A DNA stretch of 64,000 nucleotides, taken from the NCBI GenBank assembly GCA_900472575.1, contig UCIV01000019.1, positions 124,001 to 188,000 on the forward strand, given 5' to 3'. The position numbers and the translations under genes were made by a program. Below the pieces are notes generated by a model. It was not told the origin of the DNA. It did not search any database and was given only the letters and a program-made list of their open reading frames with translations. This stretch comes from Hyphomicrobiales bacterium (GTDB lineage Bacteria; Pseudomonadota; Alphaproteobacteria; Rhizobiales; Rhizobiaceae). Shown piece by piece: positions 30,828-40,537 of the stretch. The first letter of the stretch is position 1. Every line of letters begins with the position of its first letter.

Positions 30828-31391
30828 TCACTCAGCTGCCGCCCTGATTGCCGCCCTCGCACGCGCCTTGCGGGCGATGCTTTCGGCAAACAATGGGGTT
30901 TCGCGATGATTATGGTCGCCGCCGGCCGCCTGTCGCGCAACTGCGGCCTGCTCGAATGTCTGACCGTGCTTTGCAATGAAATCCATGAACATATCAGTCG
31001 GATGGCAGGTGACGCGGTTCGTGTAGCGGGTGCGGTTGCCGTCAATCGCTTCAGCGATCAGTTCCCAGATGACATTGACCTGCGTGCGCTCACCCAATGG
31101 CGTGAAGACGTCCGAAATCGAATTCATCCGGCAATAGGAGGGCGTTGCCTCGTCCGCGACATAGTGCTGGACGACCAGACCAGTGCCGATCATCTCGACA
31201 TTGATCGACATGCGGCGTCCGTCATCGGTGAAGGTCGCTCCCGCAGCAATGTGGTCCGGCTGGCAGCAGCGCTGGTACTCAACCTCCGGCAGATTGAAGA
31301 GCCAGTCGGCGATATCGACCTCATCTAGAGGAATGTCGATATCGTGGGAATAAGCGGATTGGGAAAGGATCTTGTCGGCCAGAATTTTCAT
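30828..31391 (-). CDS. conserved hypothetical protein, SRPBCC-like
   Basis: The 187-aa cytoplasmic protein starts at ATG 31391 behind AAGGAAA; an upstream in-frame start (31538) would add 49 non-conserved residues. The strand-rich middle (MSINVEMIGTGLVVQHYV, TQVNVIWELIAEAIDGNRTRYTNRVTCHPT) followed by a helix resembles a START/SRPBCC ligand-binding fold, but no catalytic signature is visible. The C-terminus is Arg/Ala-rich. Only a fold-level guess is justified. Confidence 0.6.
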   Translation of the reverse strand: MKILADKILSQSAYSHDIDIPLDEVDIADWLFNLPEVEYQRCCQPDHIAAGATFTDDGRRMSINVEMIGTGLVVQHYVADEATPSYCRMNSISDVFTPLGERTQVNVIWELIAEAIDGNRTRYTNRVTCHPTDMFMDFIAKHGQTFEQAAVARQAAGGDHNHRETPLFAESIARKARARAAIRAAAE

Positions 31392-31734
31392 CGTGGTTTC
31401 CTTCAATCTGTCTGTCTCCGCAGGCTCACTGCAATCCGCATGTCGAGCGGAAGAAGAAGACCGACCGGAGAGGTTTGAATGAGCAAAATTCCTGTTCTGC
31501 TCGTGAAGAAAGCTCTCACCTGCTCGCCCGGACCTCAATCATACATGGGGCTCTCGATGCTAACCTTGGGTTTATCCGCCATGCTCTGCGGTATGACGGA
31601 TGATCGTTTTTGATCGCGCCGTGCGGAATTGCCGCCACTGGTGGTCAAATTCAGCAGAAGTGCCTTCTTGATCGCCCCAATCCGACTGACTAGGAGTCGA
31701 CACACTCAACCTCCGCCAGTCAGGACCGCATCCC
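31392..31734. other. 343-nt intergenic region, no gene seen
   Basis: The region lies between two divergent genes. No open frame with a ribosome site, no convincing -35/-10 pair and no long inverted repeat were found. Promoters for both flanking genes must lie here. Confidence 0.6.
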
Positions 31735-33081
31735 GTGCCCAACTTCCCCTTTTCCGAAAGCGATCCGATCCAGTTTCATGGCCCCCTCCCGAAACGTTCG
31801 GATGTGGTGATTATCGGCGGCGGCGTGATCGGGGTAACCACCGCGCTTTATCTGGCGGAAAAGGGCGTCGCGGTGACGCTTGTCGAAAAGGGGCGGATCG
31901 CGGCGGAACAGTCGTCGCGGAACTGGGGCTGGATCCGCCAGCAGGGGCGCGATGCGGACGAGCTGCCGATCGTCATAGAAGCCTGCCGGCTATGGAAGCA
32001 GCTTGCGGAAGAATGCGGCGAGGATATTGGTCTCGCGCAGACCGGCGTCACTTATCTCGCCAATTCGGCAAAGGAGATGGCCGATTTCGACGACTTCATG
32101 ACGATCGCCGCCCGGCACGATGTCGATACGCGACTGTTGAGTTCGGCCGAGACGGCGGCGCTCATTCCCGGCATGGCGCGCAAGTTCCATGGGGCGATGA
32201 CGACCCCTTCGGACATGCGGGCGGAACCGTGGCTTGCCGTGCCGGCCCTTGCGCGGCTCGCAGCACGCAAGGGCACCACGATCGTCGAAAACTGCGCCGC
32301 CCGCAGCCTCGATATTTCCGCTGGCCGGATCAGCGGCGTGTGGACCGAGACCGGATTGATCGAAACCTCCAGCGTATTGGTCGCCGGCGGCGCATGGTCG
32401 TCGCTGCTGTTGCGTCTGCATGGCGTGTCCATCCCGCAGCTCAGCGTTCGCTCCACGGTCGCAGCCACCGAACCGATGCCTCAGGTTCACGCGGGAGCTG
32501 CGGTCGATAGTCACGTCGCCTTCCGTCGTCGGCAGGATGGCGGTTATACGTTGGCGCCCGGTAGCGGCAGCGCGCTCTATGTCGGGCCGGACGCTTTCCG
32601 CCACGCGGTGAAATATCTGCCCGCACTGCTGGATAACCCTTTCGGCCTTCGCTATCTGCCAGCTGCACCCTCCCGCTTTCCCGATGCATGGTCGACGCGC
32701 AGAACATGGACGGCCGATGAAACCAGCCCGTTCGAGCGGATGCGCATCCTCAACCCCGCTCCCTCACAAAAGGGGTTGCGTTCGGTGCAACGCGAGTTCG
32801 CCCGACTTTTCCCCGATCTTGGCCCGGTGCGCCTGAAAACCGCATGGGCGGGAATGATCGATGCGATGCCGGATGTCGTGCCGGTGGTCGATCGCGTCGA
32901 GGCGATCGGCGGCCTGTTCGTCGCAACTGGCATGAGTGGCCATGGCTTCGGTATCGGGCCCGGCATCGGCCGCGTTGTTGCCGATCTCATAAAGGGTGAT
33001 GCCGTTGGACATGATCTGAGCCGGTTCCGGCTGTCGCGCTTTTCCGACGGTAGCGCGATCAAGCTGGGGCCGGCGCTTTAG
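31735..33081 (+). CDS. FAD-dependent oxidoreductase of the DAO/DadA family
   Basis: The 448-aa protein has an N-terminal FAD-binding dinucleotide motif, VVIIGGGVIGVTTALYLAEKGVAVTLVEKG. RNWGWIRQQGRD follows, where DAO-family enzymes position the isoalloxazine ring, and the C-terminal FAD motif is GLFVATGMSGHGFGIGPGIGRVVADL. It likely oxidises a D-amino acid or N-substituted amino acid. The start is GTG 31735: an in-frame TGA lies 16 codons upstream with no ATG between. It ends overlapping the LysR gene by 4 nt, tail to tail. The AEC permease beyond LysR may import the substrate. Confidence 0.85.
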   Translation: MPNFPFSESDPIQFHGPLPKRSDVVIIGGGVIGVTTALYLAEKGVAVTLVEKGRIAAEQSSRNWGWIRQQGRDADELPIVIEACRLWKQLAEECGEDIGLAQTGVTYLANSAKEMADFDDFMTIAARHDVDTRLLSSAETAALIPGMARKFHGAMTTPSDMRAEPWLAVPALARLAARKGTTIVENCAARSLDISAGRISGVWTETGLIETSSVLVAGGAWSSLLLRLHGVSIPQLSVRSTVAATEPMPQVHAGAAVDSHVAFRRRQDGGYTLAPGSGSALYVGPDAFRHAVKYLPALLDNPFGLRYLPAAPSRFPDAWSTRRTWTADETSPFERMRILNPAPSQKGLRSVQREFARLFPDLGPVRLKTAWAGMIDAMPDVVPVVDRVEAIGGLFVATGMSGHGFGIGPGIGRVVADLIKGDAVGHDLSRFRLSRFSDGSAIKLGPAL

Positions 33082-33956
33082 AAGGACAATTGCTTCACAA
33101 GCTCGAAAAGTCTTCCGACGGCGGGATTTTTCGATCCAGTGGGAGCGCAGAGCACGACGTCAAATTCAGGCGGATCGATCAGCGGGCGGGAGACGATGGT
33201 TTCGCCGAGATCGCTGCAGAGCGATTGCGGGATCAGAGCAACGCCCAAGCCTTCCCCCACCAGCCTTATGATCGTGTGCTGCAGGCGTGGCTCCAGCGCG
33301 AAATGCGGAACAATACCGCCTGCTGCGCAATAGGCTCCGATTGCCGAACGCAATGTCGGCACCACCGATGCTGGAGCGGCGATCAGCCTTTCCGACGCCA
33401 AGGCTTGAGCCCCCACCTTTTCAGCTGAGGCCAGCGGGTGATCAGCGTGGACGATCAGGCGAAGCCGATCACGCGCAAGGAGCCGGGTCCGAAGATGCGG
33501 CGCCGTCGGATTTCCAAGAGTGACTGCGGCATCCAGCCGCGCTTCCAACAGAAGCTCATCAATATCGCTCGGCAACCTTTCTTCGAGAACGAGCCGCACA
33601 TCCGGTGCAGCATCAGATAGCAGGCGCACAAGTTTCGGCACGATGCCCTGCGCCGCATACATGGTGAAACCCAGTCTCAACTCGCCCTTGGCACCGTTCG
33701 CGACAAGCTGTACGTCGCGGCACGCCGCCTCGAACCCGGCCAGTACTGATCGGCAATCATTGAGGAAATGCTTGCCCGCCGTCGTCAGCACGACATTGCG
33801 GGAATTACGTTCGAACAGCCGGACGCCGAGCGCCTTTTCAATCGCCGCAATCTGCCGGCTGAAAGGCGGCTGGCTCATGTTCATACGGGCTGCTGCCTGA
33901 CCGAAATGGAGGGTCTCCGCCAGTGCAACGAAATAGCGCATATGGCGCGTATCCAT
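33078..33956 (-). CDS. LysR family transcriptional regulator
   Basis: The 292-aa protein has an N-terminal winged HTH (RYFVALAETLHFGQAAARMNMSQPPFSRQIAAIEKALGVRLFERN), a linker helix, then a periplasmic-binding-like effector domain (GELRLGFTMYAAQGIVPKL...). ATG 33956 follows GGAGG. The HFGQAA...QPPFSRQI pattern belongs to the CatR/CbnR-like group that often senses aromatic or carboxylic acids. A symmetric T-N11-A-type operator overlaps its ribosome site. It is divergent from the AEC permease and tail-to-tail with the FAD oxidoreductase. Confidence 0.92.
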   Translation of the reverse strand: MDTRHMRYFVALAETLHFGQAAARMNMSQPPFSRQIAAIEKALGVRLFERNSRNVVLTTAGKHFLNDCRSVLAGFEAACRDVQLVANGAKGELRLGFTMYAAQGIVPKLVRLLSDAAPDVRLVLEERLPSDIDELLLEARLDAAVTLGNPTAPHLRTRLLARDRLRLIVHADHPLASAEKVGAQALASERLIAAPASVVPTLRSAIGAYCAAGGIVPHFALEPRLQHTIIRLVGEGLGVALIPQSLCSDLGETIVSRPLIDPPEFDVVLCAPTGSKNPAVGRLFELVKQLSF

Positions 33957-33977
33957 TTGATACCTCCAGAGTATCAA
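33957..33977. promoter_or_regulatory. LysR-type operator between lysR-like gene and AEC permease
   Basis: TTGATAC-N7-GTATCAA is a perfect 7-bp dyad with 7-nt spacing that contains the LTTR T-N11-A core (ATAC-N7-GTAT). It overlaps the regulator's own ribosome site, fitting autorepression, and lies about 80 nt before the permease start. Confidence 0.72.
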
Positions 33978-34054
33978 TTCGGCACTTTAATGACATTGGA
34001 TTATATCGATCAATAGCGCTAGGCAAGGGACAGCGAAAATTCGAGCCTGCCCAC

Positions 34055-34999
34055 ATGCTGACCAACCTTTTGATCGTCCTACCCATATTTGCACTTATTC
34101 TTGCCGGCTGGATTGCCCGGAAAAGCGGTGCACTCGGGCCAAATGCGACGCGCGAGGTCAACCGATTGGTCGTCTATCTTGCCCTTCCTGCATTGTTGTT
34201 CGACATCATGGCAAATGCAAAGATCGAGCAGATCTGGCAACCCGGTTTCATCCTCGCTTTCAGCGCCGGCTGTGCGGTCATCTTTGTCGGTACGCTGTTC
34301 TGGCGAGTGGCCAAGGGCCGGCATCTCGCAGATGCTGCGGTCGATGCGCTGAATGCAAGTTACGCCAATACAGGTTTTGTCGGCTTTCCGCTGGTCCTGT
34401 CGCTTGTTGGCGCTAGCGGCATGGCACCAACGCTGATCGCAACCATCCTCACGGTCTGCATCCTGTTTGCCGTCGCCATCATTCTAATCGAGGGCGGGCT
34501 TCAGTCAGAGACCCGCCGCCGCGACATCGTGTTCAAGACGCTTGCCTCGCTCTGCAAGAACCCGCTGCTTGTCGCGCCCGTGCTCGGCGCCATCTTCATG
34601 CTATCCGGCTGGGCGCTACCGCAGCCGGTCCATTCATTCATGAAGCTGCTTTCGGGTGCGGCCTCGCCTTGCGCACTGATCGCGCTCGGTCTCTTCCTTG
34701 CCGGTCCGCAGGCGGCGACGGCAACAAACAGGCTTTCCACCACCGGCATTCTGGTCGCCCTGAAACTAATCGCCCATCCGCTCGTCACCTGGGTGGTTGC
34801 CGGGCCGCTGCTCGGCCTGCCTGCGGGCTCGGTGCATGTAGCGGTTCTGCTCGCGACCCTGCCGACCGGTACCGGTCCATTCATGCTGGCGGAATTCTAC
34901 AACAGGGAGGCAAGCCTGACCGGACGCGTCGTGCTGATATCGACCATCCTCTCGATCCTGACAATCTCGGCCTATCTGTTGATCGCCGGAGGCCTATGA
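34055..34999 (+). CDS. AEC family permease (auxin efflux carrier-like)
   Basis: The 314-aa protein has ten predicted membrane segments in two halves: NLLIVLPIFALILAGWIARKSGAL at the N-terminus, NASYANTGFVGFPLVL in the crossover helix, and ASPCALIALGLFLAG with ATLPTGTGPFMLAEFY in the second half. Bacterial AEC proteins carry malate, malonate or other carboxylates, and possibly amino acids. ATG 34055 gives the usual N-terminus, though the ribosome site is weak; the frame is open to 33923. It is probably controlled by the divergent LysR protein. Confidence 0.85.
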   Translation: MLTNLLIVLPIFALILAGWIARKSGALGPNATREVNRLVVYLALPALLFDIMANAKIEQIWQPGFILAFSAGCAVIFVGTLFWRVAKGRHLADAAVDALNASYANTGFVGFPLVLSLVGASGMAPTLIATILTVCILFAVAIILIEGGLQSETRRRDIVFKTLASLCKNPLLVAPVLGAIFMLSGWALPQPVHSFMKLLSGAASPCALIALGLFLAGPQAATATNRLSTTGILVALKLIAHPLVTWVVAGPLLGLPAGSVHVAVLLATLPTGTGPFMLAEFYNREASLTGRVVLISTILSILTISAYLLIAGGL

Positions 35000-35141
35000 A
35001 GACAGCAAGTCTCGCCACCGATATTTTCATTGACCGTACAGTCTATCGATCAGCGTGTAATTGCGCTTGAAACCTCTTGGAAAACGGGTCTGCTGCTCCA
35101 TATAATCGGCGCTTGTCCTACTCCCACGTTTCGGTGAATTC

Positions 35142-38078
35142 ATGAACTATCAGGTCGTATCCGCCCATTGGCCGATTGGCGGAGGCGAAGCGGGGGAACT
35201 TGTCCGCGCATTCGACTGGTCGCAGACCTCGCTCGGACCGATTTCCGAATGGCCGCAGCATCTGCGAATAAAGGTCAATTCGATTGTCAATTCGCCCATC
35301 CCGCAAGTGCTTATGTGGGGCGATGACCATGTGATGATCTACAACGACGGTTACATCGAAATCGCCGGCAGTTATCATCCCCGCGCGCTCGGCGGCACCG
35401 TTCCCGGCATCTGGCCGGAGATCTGGGACTGGAACAGAAAAATTCTCGAAGCCGGCTTTCGCGGCGAAGTGCAATCCTTCCGCGACCAGGCGATGACATT
35501 GCATCGGCATGGCGTTCCCGAAGACGTGATTTTCGACCTGTTCTACACGCCGATCTATGCCGAAAGCGGCAAAGTCGACGGCGTTTTGTGCACGGTGCTT
35601 GAAAATACCGACAGGGTGAAGGCGGTCAAGGCGCTGGCGGAAAGCCGCGAGGAACTTTCCCAGCTGACCAACGCCCTGCCGATCCTCGTCGGCTTCATCG
35701 ATCGCGACAGCACCTATCGTTTCGCCAATGAAGGCTACCGGGAATGGTTCGGCCTTCCAGCCGCCGACGTGATCGGCAAACATGTCGCCGACATTGTCGG
35801 GCAGGATTATTACAAGACCCGCATCCCGTTCATAAACAAAGCCTTTTCAGGCGAGGCGATCATCAATGATACGGTGATCCGCCGCCCCGATGGTGAAAAA
35901 CGCACGGCGGAAGTCCGCTACGTGCCGCGCCGCACGCCGAAGGGCGAGATCGACGGCATTTATGTGCTGATCATCGATGTCGAGGCCCGCAAGCGCTCGG
36001 AAACCGCGCTTCGCCGCAGCAACAACCGCTTCCGGGCTGCCGTCAACGCCATCCATGGCGTATTGTGGACGAACACGGCGGATGGACGCATGCTCGGCGA
36101 ACAATCCGGCTGGGCGTCCCTGACGGGTCAATCCTCGGAGGAATATCAAGGCTATGGCTGGTCGAATGCCGTGCATCCGGATGACCGTGCCGGATCCGTA
36201 GCAAGCTGGCAGGCCGCGGTTGCCGCCAAGTCCACCTATATCTGGGAGCACCGGGTTCTGCGCCATGATGGCGTCTACCGCACCTTCTCGATCCGCAGTG
36301 TGCCAATCATCGGTGCGGATGGCGAGATCGAGGAATGGGTCGGAGTCCATACCGACATCACCGAACAACGTGCGGCCGAAGCCAGCCTGCAGGAACATGC
36401 GAGCAATCTGGAGCGGCAGGTTCGCCACCGCATGCGCGCAGAGGAACAGCTCAAGCAGCTCAACGAAGGCCTGGAGGCGCGAGTCGAGGCGGAGATCGCC
36501 GAGCGTCGGCTGGCGGAACGGGCGCTGCAGCAGGCGCAGAAGATGGAATCGATCGGCCAGCTGACCGGCGGTGTGGCGCATGACTTCAACAACCTGCTTC
36601 AGGTCGTGGCAGGCAATCTGCAGCTTCTCGCCAAGGACATCGCCGGCAACGAAAATGCCGAGCGGCGTGTTTCAAATGCGCTGGCCGGCGTCCACCGCGG
36701 CGCAAAGCTCGCCAGCCAGTTGCTCGCCTTCGGCCGACGTCAGGCACTGGAGCCGCGGGTCATCAATATCGGCCGCTTCATTGCAGGCATGGACGATCTT
36801 CTACGCCGGTCGCTGGGCGAGGCAGTCGAGGTTGAGGTCATCGCCAGCGGCGGGCTGTGGAACACCTATGCGGACCCTACGCAGGTGGAAAACGCGCTGC
36901 TCAACCTTGCGATCAATGCCCGCGATGCGATGGAGGGATCTGGCAAGCTGACGATCGAGGTCGGCAATGCCTTCCTCGACCAGGATTACGCCCGCGCCCA
37001 TGCGGAAGTTGCAGCCGGGCAATATGTCCTGCTCGCCGTTACCGATACCGGTTCAGGCATGACGCCCGAAGTTCTGGAAAAGGTGTTCGAGCCGTTCTTC
37101 TCGACCAAGCCGGAAGGCAAGGGAACCGGGCTTGGCCTTTCCATGGTCTATGGTTTCGTCAAGCAGTCAGGCGGCCATGTGAAAATCTATAGCGAGGTCG
37201 GCCAAGGCACGACCGTCAAGGTCTATCTTCCCCGCTCTGTTGCCGACGAGGATCGCGAGGTGGTCGTTCCTGCCGGCCCTGTCGTCGGCGGAACCGAAAC
37301 AGTGCTTGTCGTCGAGGATGACGAGGAGGTCCGCACCACCGTTATAGAGACGCTGACCGATCTCGGTTATCGGGTCCTTTCCGCCAAGGATGCTCAGGCA
37401 GGCCTCAACGTGGTCGAGAGCGGTATTCCAATCGACGTAATCTTCACCGACGTCGTCATGCCCGGCCCGCTGAAGAGTAGGGAAATGGCGCGCCGTGCCA
37501 AGGAGCGTTTACCCAATCTCGCTGTCCTGTTCACCTCGGGTTACACGGAAAACTCGATCGTGCATGGCGGCATTCTCGATGTTGGTGTCGAGCTTCTATC
37601 GAAACCCTATACTCGCGAGGCGCTGGCGCGCCGTATCCGCCATGTGATCGCCAACCAGAAGCAAGTGGAACAATCGGCATCTCCAAGAACCGATGTCTCG
37701 GAACCTGGCGCCTACCGTTCAGTACCGGCACTGAGGATATTGCTTGTCGAAGACGATTTTCTGATCCGATCCAATACTGCCGAAATACTTATGGAGTTTG
37801 GTCACGAAGTGATCGAGGCTTCTAACGGACACGAGGCGCTTCAGGAGCTCGCGAGTTCCGAGATCGATCTGCTGCTGACGGATATCGGCCTGCCGGATAC
37901 AAGCGGCGGAGAACTGGTAAAACAGGCGATCGAGCTCAAGCAGAGCCTCGCCGTAATTTTTGCGACCGGCGAGAATCAAAAGCCCGATGGAGCCCCAGCT
38001 CGGGCTGGCCTGCTGCGCAAACCCTATAATGAGCATGATATTGCAAAGGTGATCGAAAGCGTCATGACCGGGCAATAA
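35142..38078 (+). CDS. soluble hybrid histidine kinase: PAS - PAS - HisKA - HATPase - REC - REC
   Basis: The 978-aa protein has no membrane segment. Residues 1-160 resemble a divergent PAS-like region (FDWSQTSLGPISEWPQ...). PAS domains lie at about 175-290 and 300-415, the second ending GVHTDITEQRAAE, followed by a coiled coil. HisKA has SIGQLTGGVAHDFNNLLQ (His about 480), and the HATPase has NLAINARDAM, DTGSGM and GKGTGLGLSMVYGF. Two receiver domains follow, with phospho-acceptor Asp about 770 (VIFTDVVMP) and Asp about 914 (LLLTDIGLP). The GGVAHDFNN type is common in rhizobia, and related PAS kinases may sense light, redox state or ligands. There is no DNA-binding output nearby. Confidence 0.9.
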   Translation: MNYQVVSAHWPIGGGEAGELVRAFDWSQTSLGPISEWPQHLRIKVNSIVNSPIPQVLMWGDDHVMIYNDGYIEIAGSYHPRALGGTVPGIWPEIWDWNRKILEAGFRGEVQSFRDQAMTLHRHGVPEDVIFDLFYTPIYAESGKVDGVLCTVLENTDRVKAVKALAESREELSQLTNALPILVGFIDRDSTYRFANEGYREWFGLPAADVIGKHVADIVGQDYYKTRIPFINKAFSGEAIINDTVIRRPDGEKRTAEVRYVPRRTPKGEIDGIYVLIIDVEARKRSETALRRSNNRFRAAVNAIHGVLWTNTADGRMLGEQSGWASLTGQSSEEYQGYGWSNAVHPDDRAGSVASWQAAVAAKSTYIWEHRVLRHDGVYRTFSIRSVPIIGADGEIEEWVGVHTDITEQRAAEASLQEHASNLERQVRHRMRAEEQLKQLNEGLEARVEAEIAERRLAERALQQAQKMESIGQLTGGVAHDFNNLLQVVAGNLQLLAKDIAGNENAERRVSNALAGVHRGAKLASQLLAFGRRQALEPRVINIGRFIAGMDDLLRRSLGEAVEVEVIASGGLWNTYADPTQVENALLNLAINARDAMEGSGKLTIEVGNAFLDQDYARAHAEVAAGQYVLLAVTDTGSGMTPEVLEKVFEPFFSTKPEGKGTGLGLSMVYGFVKQSGGHVKIYSEVGQGTTVKVYLPRSVADEDREVVVPAGPVVGGTETVLVVEDDEEVRTTVIETLTDLGYRVLSAKDAQAGLNVVESGIPIDVIFTDVVMPGPLKSREMARRAKERLPNLAVLFTSGYTENSIVHGGILDVGVELLSKPYTREALARRIRHVIANQKQVEQSASPRTDVSEPGAYRSVPALRILLVEDDFLIRSNTAEILMEFGHEVIEASNGHEALQELASSEIDLLLTDIGLPDTSGGELVKQAIELKQSLAVIFATGENQKPDGAPARAGLLRKPYNEHDIAKVIESVMTGQ

Positions 38079-38169
38079 CTTCCCGAGCCCTCGGCATGTC
38101 TGAAACGGGCGACCCGATTGTCCAATCCCGTTGGATTCCACAACATGATACGATCTCACCGGGAAAGGC

Positions 38170-38409
38170 CTAATGGCCGGGGCGCGGGAGATCAGACGAG
38201 GTAATCCATACGCGACCGTCAAATGCTACTTCACCGTGATCAAGCTTGCGGCTTGCAATCTTTTCGATGAGGCACAGTTTCGAACGGACATTGCCGATGC
38301 CGCTGTCATTCACGACACAAACAGCGTGGAATGCTGTGCCCTCCTGCATCAAAAGCAGCGTGTGGTGGGCATTGTCCAGGATCTTTCCGGGCAGCGTCTG
38401 GAGCGTCAT
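38170..38409 (-). CDS. small conserved hypothetical protein (79 aa)
   Basis: The 79-aa product opens MTLQTLPGKILDNAHHTLLLM and has a compact mixed composition with no membrane segment. GGAGA at correct spacing precedes ATG 38409, which favours this strand over the overlapping plus-strand frame. It stands between the hybrid kinase (convergent) and the chemoreceptor (divergent). No domain is recognised. Confidence 0.58.
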   Translation of the reverse strand: MTLQTLPGKILDNAHHTLLLMQEGTAFHAVCVVNDSGIGNVRSKLCLIEKIASRKLDHGEVAFDGRVWITSSDLPRPGH

Positions 38410-38656
38410 GCTCTTTCTCCTTGCCGATCATTTCAACCAACCGCCATAGAGACGATTGTCGGAAGCCTCCCTCAACAAGGTTAATGAATAGTTAAAATTC
38501 GCACCAAAAAGGCACCCATTGCGTGCAATCCATTAAAGAGAGAAAACCCCTCGTAGTATTAATAACCTACTGTATTATCAGTAAGTTAACCCGAATATTA
38601 TATATCGATTACAATTTATGCAGTAACGCAACCTCCTATGTTGAGGATAGTCAACT

Positions 38657-40429
38657 ATGTTTTCTTTCCAATCCAGTTCAGACCGAGTTCTAGATGCGCT
38701 CGATCTATCGATGGCGATCATCGAATTTGATCTTGAAGGTCGCATCATCAAGGCCAACAAGAATTTCTGCGATCTGATGGGCTATCAGCCACAGGAAATA
38801 ATCGGCAAACATCACAGCCTTTTTGTCGAAGCCAACTACGTAAAGTCTAAGGACTACACGGCCTTCTGGAGCGCGTTACGCAATGGCCAGTTCTTCTCGA
38901 GTGATTTCAAGCGGATCGCCAAAGGTGGAAGGGAAGTCTTCATCCGAGGCAACTATAATCCGGTCAAGAATAGCAGCGGAAAAGTCATCAAGGTCATCAA
39001 ATTCGCCAATGACATTACGGATTCGAAACTGCATGCGCTCGACAGCGCGGCCAAAATCGACGCCATATCCCGGGCCCAGGCAACGATCGAATTCAACACA
39101 GATGGCACGATCATAGGCGCCAATGAGAATTTCCTGTCGACTCTCGGCTATGGCCTCAGCGAGATCGTCGGTCGGCATCACCGCATGTTTGTCGATGAGA
39201 CCTATGCTGCGTCGGCGGACTATGCCCGGTTCTGGGAGCGGCTGCTTTCGGGCGAGTTCGTTGCAGGCGAATTCACCCGTATCGGCAAGGGTGGCCGCAA
39301 TGTCTTCATCCAGGCGTCCTACAACCCCGTATTCGACGATACAGGGCGCGTCATAAAGGTTGTCAAATTTGCAACAGACGTGACCCAACGAGTGGAAAAC
39401 GTCGAACGGCTGGCCGCCTGTCTCACCAATATGGCGGATGGTGACCTCTCGCAAACGATCGATGCGCCTTTTATTGCCTCGCTGGAAAAGCTGCGCGTCG
39501 ACTTCAACATCGCATCCGCCAAGCTGCGTGACGCCATGGCAACGGTTGCTGACAACGCCCGAGCCATAGCTTCCAGCTCCAACGAAGTCCGTGTCGCAGC
39601 GGACGATCTGGCGCAACGAACGGAACGTCAAGCAGCCTCTGTTGAGGAAACGGCTGCTGCTCTTGAAGAAATTACCACGACGGTCAAGGATTCCAGCAAG
39701 CGTGCAGAAGAGTCTGGCGCACTCGTCAACCGTGCCAAAGCCGATGCTGAACGCTCGGGCGAGATCGTCCGCGAGGCGATCAAGGCGATGGATTCGATCG
39801 ATAACTCATCCCGCGAAATCTCCAACATCATCGGCGTTATCGACGAGATCGCCTTCCAGACCAATCTTCTGGCGCTCAACGCAGGTGTAGAGGCCGCTCG
39901 TGCAGGTGAAGCCGGCAAGGGTTTTGCAGTTGTCGCACAGGAGGTGCGCGAGTTGGCACAGCGTTCGGCTGGCGCCGCCAAGGAGATCAAGGCACTGATC
40001 ACGACATCCGGGAACCACGTAGCAAGCGGCGTCGAGCTCGTTAGCAAGGCCGGTACTGCATTGCAGGAAATTGGCGGACAGGTGCATCACATCAACTCCG
40101 ACATTATCGCCATCATTGATGCTTCCCGCGAACAATCGCTTGCACTCGGCAACATCAACCATGCGATCAACGAAGTTGACCAGGGCACACAACAGAATGC
40201 CGCAATGGTAGAACAACAGACTGCCGCAAGTCGCAGTCTCGCTCATGAATCACAGGCGCTGTTTTCGCTGCTCGAACAGTTCCGATTCGGTCAGGCATCC
40301 GGACATTCTGCGCCGTCAACGCCAGTGAAAGCCATGCGCTCCACGGCAAAACCGATCCGCACCCCTGTCCATTTCCGCACGGCGGGATCTGCTGCTCTGG
40401 CGGTGGAACCCGGCTGGGAAGACTTCTGA
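38657..40429 (+). CDS. soluble double-PAS methyl-accepting chemotaxis protein with CheR-docking tail
   Basis: The 590-aa protein lacks membrane segments. PAS domains at about 10-125 and 130-245 are near-repeats of each other (IEFDLEGRIIKANKNF and IEFNTDGTIIGANENF; each ends VIKVIKFANDIT or VIKVVKFATDVT). A short HAMP-like stretch (MADGDLSQTI) follows, and then the MCP signalling domain at about 280-540 with the hairpin tip EIAFQTNLLALNAGVEAARAGEAGKGFAVVA. The final residues GWEDF match the tethered pentapeptide to which CheR and CheB bind. The PAS pair suggests redox, oxygen or ligand sensing in the cytoplasm. Confidence 0.93.
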   Translation: MFSFQSSSDRVLDALDLSMAIIEFDLEGRIIKANKNFCDLMGYQPQEIIGKHHSLFVEANYVKSKDYTAFWSALRNGQFFSSDFKRIAKGGREVFIRGNYNPVKNSSGKVIKVIKFANDITDSKLHALDSAAKIDAISRAQATIEFNTDGTIIGANENFLSTLGYGLSEIVGRHHRMFVDETYAASADYARFWERLLSGEFVAGEFTRIGKGGRNVFIQASYNPVFDDTGRVIKVVKFATDVTQRVENVERLAACLTNMADGDLSQTIDAPFIASLEKLRVDFNIASAKLRDAMATVADNARAIASSSNEVRVAADDLAQRTERQAASVEETAAALEEITTTVKDSSKRAEESGALVNRAKADAERSGEIVREAIKAMDSIDNSSREISNIIGVIDEIAFQTNLLALNAGVEAARAGEAGKGFAVVAQEVRELAQRSAGAAKEIKALITTSGNHVASGVELVSKAGTALQEIGGQVHHINSDIIAIIDASREQSLALGNINHAINEVDQGTQQNAAMVEQQTAASRSLAHESQALFSLLEQFRFGQASGHSAPSTPVKAMRSTAKPIRTPVHFRTAGSAALAVEPGWEDF

Positions 40430-40473
40430 GCCACGCGTGATGCCGCTACAGGCCGATCACCTGAATTGAAACG

Positions 40474-40506
40474 AAAAGCCGCCCTCTCGATGAGAGGGCG
40501 GCTTTT
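40474..40506. terminator. bidirectional terminator between the chemoreceptor and the Pro/Ala-rich protein
   Basis: Perfect 15-bp stem AAAAGCCGCCCTCTC / GAGAGGGCGGCTTTT with a 3-nt loop and T runs on both sides. Confidence 0.92.
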
Positions 40507-40537
40507 TCTTGTCTTATCAGCAGCCTGTAAGCGGTTA

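Noticed and set aside
38173..38484. 103-aa plus-strand frame
   Set aside because: The overlapping minus-strand 79-aa frame has the better ribosome site and start.
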